Assembly: GCA_038030265.1 (NCBI GenBank)
Contig: CM075937.1
Coordinates: 32,158,198 to 32,222,197, forward strand
DNA: 64,000 nt
Direction: 5' to 3'
Source: Corythucha ciliata
Lineage: Eukaryota > Arthropoda > Insecta > Hemiptera > Tingidae
The translations under genes were made by a program, and so were the position numbers. The notes beneath the pieces are model-generated. The model was not told where the DNA came from, made no database searches, and was given only the letters and a program-made list of their open reading frames with translations. The first letter of the stretch is position 1, and each line of letters begins with the position of its first letter. Of this stretch, positions 9,141 through 18,802 are shown piece after piece.

Positions 9141-10141
9141 ACCCTCTCCAGGGGCGGATCCGGATCCACGGGGAGGGGGTAACTACCCCCCCCCTCCAGG
9201 ATTTCAGAAAAGTTGTTTTTTTAAGAAATATAGAGAGAATATCACGACGATTCCCTGAGGACAAGCGGTGGTTGGCAAGCTTATTTGTCGATTCTCTGAT
9301 ATACAGAGGCTACCCCCTCGCCAATTTCGTAGCCTCACCTTTTCATAAAGTGAAATTTCATGTATGAGATCGTGCAGAATTTTTACATGTTGAGAAATGT
9401 AAAGGGCTGCATCTTGGTACCTATTAGTAGACCGATGAACATGTCCGACCTGTTTTCGAAGAAAATCAAATGCACCTTAACTTTTTGCAGGGTAGATACC
9501 CCTCCACGATGTTTCCACAATAAAATTTAGGTGGAAAACTCGTGTGACACCCTTAATCAATACCCCAAAATGTCACTAACTCAGGAGTTGTGTCACCACC
9601 AAATTACCTGACTGGCTGGTCTATAAATGTAGAGGGTTGTTTGAATTATAAAGGAAATATAGCGCTTCAACGTTTTAAGCCGGATTTTCATATATCAGCG
9701 CAGCGTTATTTAAATTATCGCCAGTCGAAAATTGGTCATGTAGTAACTAGGAATAAATATAAAACACACTGCGCTCGTTAAGCGTTTTGCGCCGCAATAG
9801 GAAAACCCAGCTTTAGGGGCCGTAGAACGCGTACTTTTCGAGTTAAAGGGGGAAAAAACTCAGGTATTCGGCCCTTATGAAGTTTCTGTGGGGAAATTTT
9901 GGTAGAAAACTCACGAAAATTTTCTCTTGAGCGTATAAAAAAAATAATAAGCGTTTTTATGACCATTTTTGAGAAAAAAGAGTGCTTTATACTCTTCAGT
10001 GGTGTGACCAGCGAAATTCAAACGATCCTTGCGATTTTCAACATTCTAAAAATCATTAAAGCCTCGTGTGAAGCGGTCATTTGAATGGAACTGAATGTGA
10101 ACGCTCACCAAAGCATCAAAAGATATCGCTCCGGTAGCTGG
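9141..10141. other. Non-coding, fragments of GC-rich repeat
   Basis: A short CAGGGGCGGATCCGGATCC block (about 9150) followed by ACCCCCCCCCTCCAGGATT resembles the ends of other fragments in the window (GGATTCAGACCC near 10956, CAGGCGCGTAGCCAGGATTT at 29930). It is probably a worn-out MITE. The remainder is unclassified AT-rich DNA. Confidence 0.35.
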
Positions 10142-10308
10142 CTGTCAAACAGAGTGGATTTCACATACGAATTTCGACGTTAGAAGTAAATTAGGGATTG
10201 TTGTGCAGAAATGTAAATTAAAGTAGAGAGTCACACTAATTTTTGTCGAGAACATAATACCAAATTCACTAAAAACGTCGAAATTCGTTGTAGTACTCTA
10301 TCTGACAG
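10142..10308. mobile_element. 167-bp MITE-like inverted repeat
   Basis: The left end CTGTCAAACAGAGT leads to CGAATTTCGACGTT. The right end is the inverted form, AACGTCGAAATTCG leading to ACTCTATCTGACAG. TIRs are about 35-40 bp with mismatches. No target duplication was identified. Confidence 0.6.
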
Positions 10309-10966
10309 CACAACTTTTAGCAGGCCCAAAAGCGAAAACCACGATTTTTGGGTCATTTTATCAGTTTGTTTCTTCTAAATATCCCCTAAACGAGTGGCTT
10401 TAGAGGAAAACCTTCCCGTACAAAACATCTAGGGGCATTAAATTTCCTACGCTTTTCGTGAATACATTGGTTTTCCACGACCAATACGGAGCGCGATAAA
10501 ACCTTTCGGGCCTTTAATGTTGGAAGTCTTAAAGTCACCTGTTTCCGACCAATCTATGTGCCGAGAGCTTCATTTCAGGTCATCAACCTTCATTCCATCA
10601 GCTTACCCAACTTTTTAAAACCCCTCCGCTTCAGTTGAAAATTTCGAAGTCCTCTGTTCTAGATTTTCTATTAAAATTGCTGACCATTTTGCCTTCAGAA
10701 AACGGTAATTTGTGCGTTTAACTTGACGTTTTGGTGTCCTGGGACTCCCTAGAGTCGGTAACCGGTAATTTGTTAGGGTAAATGCCTAATATGACTGGAC
10801 TAATAGGCATAGGTGTACTGTACATCCTTATTTTGTCTTGAAACACAACTCCAAAATTGAATTAATTTTGGAATCGTTAGAATGATGTAACATGAGGGTG
10901 TTGATGTAAGGGCGGGGGTGGGGGTCTTCGGCATTATCCTCCCCTCCCGGCTAGGATTCAGACCCT
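10309..10966. other. Non-coding sequence, nothing recognised
   Basis: No open frame or repeat end seen, apart from a G-rich tract near 10905-10925. That tract belongs to the fragment into which the next element inserted. Confidence 0.4.
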
Positions 10967-11943
10967 GGGGGCCTGTTCTGTAAAGTTAACAACAATTGAA
11001 AACAACACTTGATAGCAACAGTCAATAGTGATGACGTCACCTTGAGATGTTCGTAAGATAACAACACTACTTGAAATGTCGTTATACGTCATGAGTTAGG
11101 ATTTGGTATTGGTATCAAAACAGCACCTCGGGGGTGTTGTTAACGACACCGGCAGTTGATAAGAAGGAAGGATTACTCAATCTGTGTACTTTTTTGAGTT
11201 TATTTCTTGAATTAAGTGTTGACTTTGATTTCCATCATTGTCATTTGATGCCGCTAGCTGTAACAGAGGGTAGCATTGTGTTTTGTGGACGTGGAAAAGT
11301 GCCCCTAAACTCAGACGTTACCGCCTCCCACAACTTTTTCGTAACCGCTGTGGATTGAGTGCCGATTGTGACACATTCGCGTATTTTCGTGATATTATTG
11401 GAAAATTCTCGTTCTGTGACAAACAAGAGACGTAAATGGCCAGGGAAACTCGTGATCTAGGGGCACGTCCAACGAACAAGGATCTCGGGGATACGATCAA
11501 CACAACTAAAGGGTCTAGCCTCCTCGTATGGCGACATTCTAATCTTAAGAAAAAGAAAAATAATGTCTTTTCAAGCGAGCTCACACGGTAAGTTGCTTAT
11601 TTTTTACGTCTATCTATAGTTGGATTGACTTTTTTTCTCGAATTAGCAGGATGAATGCCCAGAGATTGCGGTTCTCCAATTGCTATTATTTTCGTCCTTG
11701 TGTAGCACTGAGACTTCTTCATAGCTGACAGATCGGGACATATAATATTCGAACGAAGTCCGATTGATGTGGTTCATTGTATCCAAATAAATTCATTATT
11801 GTTTATGGAAGTTTGTTCTTACAAAACACCAACACACAAAACGATCTCGACATGTAGAAAACGACAGTTGATAACAGCACCACAATCGACTGTCGCTATC
11901 AACAGTCGTTTTGACTGTTGCTAACTTTACAGAACAGGCCCCC
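10967..11943. mobile_element. 977-bp TIR element (GGGGGCCTGTTCTGTAAAG ends)
   Basis: The left end GGGGGCCTGTTCTGTAAAGT and the right end ACTTTACAGAACAGGCCCCC are exact inverted copies over at least 20 bp, with weaker similarity inward (GCAACAGTCAA motifs). It sits inside an older fragment (GGATTCAGACCC on the left, AATCCGCCCCTGACC on the right). Minus-strand frames at 11241-11426 contain AVTKKLWEAVTSEF, which resembles a helix of a SANT/Myb-like domain. That would fit a Harbinger-type (ISL2EU-like) element, but the superfamily is an inference. No transposase is seen. Confidence 0.7.
11241..11426 (-). pseudogene. Possible SANT/Myb-like remnant in TIR element
   Basis: Minus-strand frame of 61 codons. 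The segment ITKIRECVTIGTQSTAVTKK followed by LWEAVTSEFRG has the spacing of a SANT/Myb-like DNA-binding domain (K..W..V..EF). The alternative minus frame over the same bases gives KYANVSQSA, so frameshifts may be present. Only a partial match is visible and it could be chance. Confidence 0.25.
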
Positions 11944-11949
11944 AATCCG

Positions 11950-12240
11950 CCCCTGACCCACTCGTAAATTTCGTTCCACTTTTTAGTTCAATCCGAGCAT
12001 TTTAAGTACCTACCTCGTCATTAGAGAAAACTTTAAGGTCAGAAGGTTTTCCGGAATTTCCCTCCATTGACTCGGTTCAAATTTTAGGGCAAGGCGCATC
12101 GAATCACGCGTAAATTGTGTACCAATTTCAAACTTGATCTGAGCATTTAAAGTGCCTGGTCTAAAGAGATAGCTCTGGGTCAGTAAGTAGGACACTTCCG
12201 CCGTTGCGAACTGGAAGTGGATATGAAACTCACTCATGAG
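11950..12240 (+). repeat. Dispersed repeat R2 copies 2 and 3 (tandem)
   Basis: TCCGAGCATTTTAAGTACC at about 11991 and CTGAGCATTTAAAGTGCC at about 12138 start two successive, diverged units, both similar to 8991-9140. The unit is roughly 130-150 bp. Confidence 0.5.
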
Positions 12241-13735
12241 TCATGACTCTCTAAATGGAAAATAATTGTTACGCAGTTGATGACTATATGTCTCAGAAAT
12301 TTGACGGTGAAGTGAAACGAAATGGTAAGTTTTACAATCAAAGAGGAAGTATTAGGAAATGACACTCATTTGAGAACTGACTAAAACGGAATACTACCTA
12401 CACTACACTACGTACTACAGTTTGTCAGCGTCAAAATTTGAGTACTAGTCGTAGATACACTTGCTAGAGCTAGAATTACCTTGTTTTTATCGATTTAAAC
12501 CTCCGCCGATTGTTTAAAATAGAAAACATCAACATAAACTTAATGCACCAAGGGCGGGATCACTCAAGAAATTTAGAATTACACTCTTTAGTACGGATGA
12601 TTTCTCGCTACCTCGGCTTTCGTTCACTCTCTCATATCGAAACAATCATGAAATTAAGACACTGGCACGGTGAATTTGTAATTAAAACGGTACAAAAGTG
12701 AACGTTATCAAACTACAAACAAAACTTATTGGCAAGGGGGAAGGTGGCAGTGAGGAGAACCTGACAAGAGACAACCGGCTGGGAAGGTAGGGCCTTGTCT
12801 TTGGTGTGGCGGTGAAAGTGAAAGACCGCCCGCTAGAAGCGGCTCAAGTGTGTACTATCTTTTGAAATGTTGCGGAAAACGTTTCGGGCCTATTGAGATT
12901 TCAACTTTTCGTCGCAAAGTAAGACTATAAATTGTTAAAATACTTTCAAAAATGAATATTAAATTAATTTGCATAAGCAAGATGGTAATAAGCTGGAATT
13001 GAAGAGCTGCAAAAGGGCTAAGAAGTACCCCCCCTCGCTACGTCCGGCAAGCAGTCAGTTCGTCGAGGAGTTTCTTTCACACGTGGAATTATCGTGTTTC
13101 GGGAAAGGATAATTGGGTCTTAATTTAATCGTACCTTATTGAGAAATCGTAGCAATCCAATTAAAATTCAGCAAACAAATAGAAGCTAATTAAAAATATT
13201 GTGCAATTCTTGTGACACCAAATTGCCTTGTAAGCGTCGGGTTTTCTAACATTTTTACGTTTCTCAGTCTTAGAGGATAGAGAGGGACTTCCAATGAATC
13301 TTGGCCTCGTATTGCCTTATTACCTTGGTGCTCGTATAAAACTTAATTGAAACTCTGGGCCTGTAATGGCTTGCCGCTTTTTAGTTCTTTGTATTATATA
13401 CCGGGTGTAATTTATACGTGGTCGAGTCACCCGTACACTTGATTAATTCAATATACTACTTTCTCGAGGGGTGCGCAAAGGCTGGCCATTTTTTTGTGGC
13501 CAGATAATTCAGTGAAGTGCAGAGCAAACAAGGAGAAACTATTGGGATATTGCTAATTTAAAATAACATATTTTTTGGTGCGTACTTTTGAAGAGGCGTC
13601 ACCCGGCCAAGAGACTTAAAACCACTTTTTGTTTACGGGTCCACGGCCGCATTCTCAGTCAACGGTCCATCGACCGATTCTCTAATAGTATGCATGAGTG
13701 TACATATAGGTGCAAGGAGAGATTTATATTTAAAT
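12241..13735. other. Non-coding sequence, nothing recognised
   Basis: No repeat ends or coding signal recognised. A 63-codon frame at 12510-12701 has no familiar motif. Part of the region may be single-copy. Confidence 0.4.
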
Positions 13736-13744
13736 TGTTAGTAG

Positions 13745-13985
13745 AGTCGCTTAAACTACGAGGGTTAGTGGTTAAAATAATGCAAAAATCTGTAGCCGTA
13801 GGAGCCTACATCGTCTGTCTTCCCTCGTTGAGGTTCGTCAAAAACGGACCGGTTTCGGCCGCTCGCCATCTTCAGCATGCCATTCGCATGGCGAGCAGCC
13901 GAAACCGGTCCGTTTTTGACGAACCTCAACGAGGGAAGGCAGACGATGTAGGCTCCTACGGCTACAGATTTTTGCATTATTTAGA
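13745..13985. repeat. Palindrome of two R1 units, head-to-head
   Basis: The left arm (about 13745-13870) and right arm (about 13885-13980) are inverted copies at high identity. They run from GTAGGAGCCTACATCGTCTG through TTCCCTCGTTGAGG and ACGGACCGGTTTCGG to CTCGCCAT, with a short spacer around 13871-13887. Each arm read outward begins ATGGCGAGC and encodes MAS(S/G)RNRSVFDEPQRGK, then VGSYGYRFLHY. The arm ends differ: the left arm continues into CTAACCCTCGTAGTTTAAGC, shared with the 7.1-kb copy, while the right arm loses similarity after GCATTATTT. Confidence 0.8.
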
Positions 13986-13989
13986 GATT

Positions 13990-14688
13990 TATATATTTAT
14001 ATGTAGATAGCAATAATTCTGAAATCACGTCTAAACAAAACAAGCTGAACAGCTGACTCTTCTTTGCACGGCCGCACGTGCATAATGGTTTACTCGAATT
14101 TCCCTCTCACTCAAGTAAAACAATATATGGTGTACCACGTGAGCTTTCAAGGCTTTGAATGCCGACGTAACTGCAAATGATTAAAGGCAAAACATGGCGG
14201 CGGTAAAATAAATGTCTAAAAATGTCTAAAATGAGTGCACTGGCCAGAATCTTGACATCAGTATCCTCTATTCACAAATCCAAAAATTTGTGATTTTTAC
14301 TGCCTAATGACGAAGTTCTTTATTAAAAATATATGCAATCTAATCGCAAGCAGACAATTGGGGTGATTCTACATATATCTTTAGGGTGAATACGGAATAT
14401 TCTAACGCAAACCACATATTATTTCATTTATAGTACAGGAAATAAAGCTTTAAAAAAAGCAGAATAGCGGCAAAATTCGGCCCAACTTCAAATGTGGCTA
14501 AAAAAATTCCTTTTGATGCGTACTTCAAGGATTCGACGATACGGGGTAGCAAACAGACTTAAGAGAGGGTAGACGTTGGCCAACTCACACCGCTATAAGG
14601 CGTAAAGAAATTTGCCCGAACGGGTGTCTAATCTTATGTATTTTTGTGTGCCGAGTCGATAGAAATTAACCACAAGTCCGCGCGACAA
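13990..14688. other. Non-coding sequence, nothing recognised
   Basis: AT-rich sequence without open frames or clear repeats. AATGTCTAAAATG is duplicated at about 14210-14232. Confidence 0.4.
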
Positions 14689-15078
14689 TTAGTTTTTTTT
14701 AGTAACGATGTGAATTGTACCAAAAAACATGGTTTTAGGCTTAAATATTCCCAAAAAATCCTCACATCCAACGTTTGGTAATGCGGTTGACGAAGATGTC
14801 ATTTCTGAAGTAGCTTTTGGCGCTGAATCGAATGCATGGTGGCTCGTTTCTCTACGATCAATATTCTTTGAGTTACTAACGAAAATACCAGAAAAAACTA
14901 GTTTTTCCCTAAACTTTTGATGTGATATGAAAATGTGTATCAAGATTTTGGGTTTGGGCAGGACTAACCATGGTTTCTGATCTTTCGTAGTTTTTTGTGC
15001 TGAATCGTATGAGCGTTTGCAAAGATCCCGTCTCGACTTTACTTCGCGATGATCACCCCAACAGTGGTCGAATATCAC
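14689..15078 (-). repeat. Two-unit diverged direct repeat, open on minus strand
   Basis: The minus strand is open for 129 codons and the translation contains two related stretches: RRDLCKRSYDSAQKTTKD with PKPKI, and RRETSHHAFDSAPKATSEM with FKPKT. The DNA shows the same duplication (CGATTCAGC(A/G)C followed by AAAA in each unit), with a spacing of about 190 bp. Whether it codes for anything is unknown; no family is recognised. It runs directly into the foldback at 15027-15168. Confidence 0.4.
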
Positions 15079-15168
15079 ATCTGGTGATTTCTGTCGTCAC
15101 CAGATGTCACCAGATGTGATATTCGATTCACTGCTGGGGTGGTCATCGCGAAGTAAAGTCGAGACGGG
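15027..15168. mobile_element. 142-bp foldback repeat
   Basis: The left arm CCCGTCTCGACTTTACTTCG continues to TATCACATCTGGTGA, and the right arm is the inverted copy, ending GAAGTAAAGTCGAGACGGG. Arms are roughly 57 bp with few mismatches. The spacer contains a duplicated CACCAGATGT. It could be a MITE or a local inverted duplication. Confidence 0.7.
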
Positions 15169-15439
15169 CTCTCTCATTCCTCGACGTAAAGTATACAAGA
15201 CGAGATGTTCTTACTCTGCCACTGGAAAAGCAGATTTTCTGGACCCTTCCAACCACTAGAGGTAATATATTAGGAAGGTAAAGACGGCCCTGTTTGGTCC
15301 AAAAACGGTCACTTTGTAGTTTATAGGGTGTGAAAAGCCAATTAATTTTTAAGGGCACAAATAGCCACTATAGCGTCATTTTTTAGGCAGTTTAACAATT
15401 TTCAGTGGGCGAATCGTGAGTTGCACGAATCCAGCCATT

Positions 15440-15662
15440 GCCCATTACACTATAAGGCTGCGGCGAGCTGTGACACGGCACACCCGGCTTCGTGTGGGCG
15501 TTCCCGGCGATGTGTGTTCAACAAACCGCGCACCGACCGAAACGCCCGCGTAGTACGGGTGTGAAGTGCACAGTTAGATCTGGGTATGGCGTAGGAGCCC
15601 AAGTGAGGCTTAGGCGCCTGCCGGGTTCAAAGCCCGGCGCCTCCGAAAAAAAAAAAAAAAAA
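15440..15662 (+). mobile_element. tRNA-like SINE with poly(A) tail
   Basis: A GC-rich head is followed by a promoter-like region, TGGCGTAGGAGCCCAAG (A-box-like) and GGGTTCAAAGCCC (B-box-like, with a perfect CCGGG/CCCGG T-arm stem around 15620-15637). An uninterrupted run of 17 A starts at 15646. That layout is typical of a SINE made by RNA polymerase III. The B box departs from the GGTTCGANNCC consensus at about two positions. The 5' limit is uncertain and no flanking duplication was fixed. Confidence 0.5.
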
Positions 15663-15948
15663 TAGCCAGTTTCGCTATTTAAAAGACTCAAATAATCCGT
15701 TTCACCATTCTAAGGCGCGAGTGTAGTCCATCAAGCCATTTCTAGGGTGCGAATAGCCAGTTTGCCATTTTTAGGGTGCGTATTGTCAGTGTAGCCACAT
15801 TCAAGTGCGAATCGTCAGTTTAGCCATTTTAATGGCTCATTTTAGCCATTATGGTGGGAGGTGAATAGCCAATTTGGCTATTTTCAGGGTATGCAATATG
15901 CAATCATCAGTTTAGTCAACTTTGGGGCCCGAACGGTTAGTTTAACAA

Positions 15949-16002
15949 TTGACTCAGAAGATCTCGTGTTCCACACGAGAACAACAACGTCTTCTGAGTC
16001 AA
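15949..16002. repeat. Nested hairpin inside type D array
   Basis: An outer stem TTGACTCAGAAGA / TCTTCTGAGTCAA (13 bp, perfect) encloses an inner hairpin TCTCGTGT-TCC-ACACGAGA (8-bp perfect stem, 3-nt loop) plus an unpaired CAACAACG-like spacer. It is a compact two-level foldback of unknown role. Confidence 0.75.
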
Positions 16003-16889
16003 TGCGTATCGTAAAGTTCACAACATCGTCTCCGAAAAATTATTCGGTTGGTTTAACGATTTTTAAAGCGGCTCACACATGAACAACAAATATTGCGCAA
16101 ACTAGGGATTTCAAAATAAAATTAAACGTTTGTAGGTTGTATTGATGGGTTGCACAATATAATGAACAACCCATTTTTGTCCGTAAACATCTGGAAACAA
16201 AATATTGTACAAATTTATTGCGCAATAATTATTTTACGTCTATGGACCCTTCATTTGCCCTCTATCAGTTCAAGACAGTTGAAGATGACGTCTTCAAGGG
16301 GTGGAGTATCCGGCCCGGAGGACCAAAAATGATGGTGTGTAGACTGTATGGTAAAAGAACATCTCTATTCTCAATGGCTTTCAGTCAGAAATTCACTTTT
16401 TATTGTTAATTCTCATGGGTCGTCTCGAGTGTCAATTTAATTGAAGATGAAGTATTGAAAAGACCCCTTAAGGTTCGAATAGTTTGATTTACCACATTTT
16501 TCGAGAAAATTATCAGCTTTTAGTGGATTTCATTTAAAAAATAAACTATTGGTCTCAACCCGATGGTGGCAAATATGGGTCATTTCATTTTTAAGACGTC
16601 GATGCCATTTTCAGTACGTAACTTCAGTTTTGCAATTTTCGAGGTCTGAATAGTAAAACTGCCATTCCAGGGCACCCAAGAATAATGATCCGTTTAGCAA
16701 TTTTTCGAGCGTTAATTACCAGTGTGCTATTTATCGGTAGTTTAGCCATTTAAAGGCGCGAACGGTCATTTGGGACATTTTAAGGCCACAAATTGCAAAT
16801 TGTTAGTATGACCACTCTTAGAGCATGGATATAGTCACTTAGACATTTTTCAGGGGGCCAATCGTCAGTTCAGCCATTTAGTTTAGCCA

Positions 16890-17500
16890 AAGTTAGCGTT
16901 TTTCTTAATTTTAGTTACGCTAATTGGTTAATTTTTCAATATTAGCTTCAAAATGTTACTTTTTCTCAAATTCGCTAATTTTCAAAAATTCGCGAATTAG
17001 CGATTGCCATCAATTTTAGCAGCGATTTGTCTCAAGATAAAGAGATTTGTCCCAATATCGGCCGTCAACTAGCGGTTTTCGCAAAAGCCTTGATTATCGC
17101 CTTTTCTCTCTTTTTATCCGTGAATGGGCAATTTTTCCCAACTTTAAAAGCGAACTCGCCATTTGTATCAATTTTAGCCGCGATTCACTTCACTTTTATA
17201 ATAGCTTTGGAAATTTGGAATTGCATTAGCGCCATATCTTGGGCGAGATTGGCCCAAGATATGCACATTAGAGTTTTTTCTACATTTAGGCCGTAAAATG
17301 GCCTCTAAACACCGCAGTTCAGCGATCCCCTCCCCATTTTTGGTCTGGAAGTTGCATCGAGAAATCGCGAATGATGAGTTTTTTCGCAGTTTCAGCCATC
17401 GAATATTAGCCCTTCTTCCAAACTTTTTGCAGCTTACTTGCCCCATAAGAAGAGCGCATTAGTGCGTTTCTTATAAGGACCTATAAAGAAGCTTTAGGGA
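16890..17500 (+). repeat. Degenerate ~30-bp tandem repeat, type A (array A1)
   Basis: Units follow the pattern GCGAATTAGCG, then TTTTTCTCAA, then TTTTAGCCGC, seen near 16980-17180 and 17370-17460. Type A recurs at 21770-22960, 45300-45620 and 50890-52260, and in reverse orientation at 28060-28150 and 48360-49740. Confidence 0.6.
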
Positions 17501-17880
17501 TCAGCGCATTTTCTCTTATTTTATCCGCGTAGTTACGTCCAGAAGGCGCGAATTTTTTCATGTTGAGGCTACAGAATAGCGCTTTCGTGTACTGAATCGA
17601 ATATTCCTAGCTGCACTCTTTGCTGATTACCTGCAACGTTTAATTCGCCAGGTCGGATGGACTATAAAAATCGTCAAAAGTAGCCAAATTTCTGTCCAAC
17701 CGTACCTCTTCTCCTATTTTTTTTTTTCCATCTATGTTTAGCTTATCGGGGGCCTTATCGCCCGGTTCGCCCTTACCTCGGTACGCCAGTGACGTGAACG
17801 TGGAAGTAAAAAAAGAAGACAAAAAGGCCGTTTCCGACAGCAGCCTGTTGTGCTCTTCTTAGTCACCGTCAGAGGCTAGG
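17330..17880 (+). repeat. Longer repeat R3 copy 1 (type A-associated module)
   Basis: This segment matches 51658-52130 in the same order over about 450 bp. Shared landmarks are CTGGAAGTTGCATCGAGAAA, the ACTTGCCCC/ACTCGCCCC word, AAGGACCT(A)AAAGAA, GCTGATTACC/GCTGATCACC, GGATGGACT/GAATGGACT with AAAATCGTC, and GGGGGCC after a TTAAGCTTTTCG-like word. The type A array is therefore part of a larger dispersed element and not only a simple satellite. Confidence 0.6.
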
Positions 17881-18769
17881 CGAGCCCAAAAACTCAAAAC
17901 CTGAAAAAATGTTCATTGTTCCTTTCGGGAACATTCGCGGGAGCAAAATGACGGAAATAATAAACGTACTCCACATCACGGCGAACGGAATCGTTTGAGT
18001 TGCCTATGTTATTGGTTGGGGGTGGGCTGTTGTTATAGAGGAGTTATTCACGATTGAACTTTTTATCGGGCGGAATTTCATTTATAATTTGTTGGTCTCA
18101 TTAAATTTTATATGAGACTTTAGTGGATGGTCGCTGAAATGCACTTTTCCCGACAGGCTATGTCGGAATTTTTTTCTACCTTCGATGCTGGATTACCAAA
18201 GAAGAGTCAGCAGTGTTTTTTTAGAATTGGGAGTTTTAAACATATTTTTTTTTCTCCAATGGATGTCTGCCATCTGTCGCACGACTCATTAGAAGTGGTA
18301 ATGACTCAAGAAGAAGCAGTTTGCTACTGCAACACTCTACTGTTTTAATCCATCCATTGTCTTTTTTGTCCATCACCTGGCTTTTTTCCGTGCTCTAATA
18401 TTTACCTTAATATTGACACTTCATGGCATGGTGAGGGGAAACGCTCATTAATTTAAGTTCTCGCTCACTGAAATGCAGTCCCTTTTTTTATTTGCTCTCA
18501 TTTATAATTACCTAATACTGTGGGCGGCATTACATGCCGCATTTTTATGTTGATTGAGCGCCAAACAGGAGGGGGGGAGACGCTCGAACAATCCCTCCCA
18601 GGAGAGCTCCGGGGAAACTAATTAACACACGAATGACTCAATCTTTTAAGGTAAGACATAACGAATAAATTGTGTTTTATTCCTTTTACAAACCAGAAAG
18701 AGAGAACACGAATACGTGAAGGAGGGACGACAAAAATCATTAGACCTGTCGCCGAGTAATCGAAACTTT

Positions 18770-18802
<33 letters not shown>

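Larger units (their letters stand above)
15360..16900. repeat. Degenerate ~30-bp tandem repeat, type D (array D1)
   Basis: Units carry a core like TAGCCATTTTTAGGGTGCGA, then ATAGTCAGTTT, repeating about every 30-36 bp. Clear examples lie near 15660-15880 and 16660-16890. Identity between units is low but the order of words is kept. The array is interrupted by a tRNA-like SINE (to 15662), a nested hairpin (15949-16002) and a less repetitive stretch at about 16000-16480. The same type occurs in the opposite orientation at 56080-56860. Confidence 0.7.

Noticed and set aside
13588..14010. 140-codon plus-strand frame as a gene
   Set aside because: The frame crosses both arms of a palindrome; only the R1 peptide part recurs, and the rest has no motif or support.
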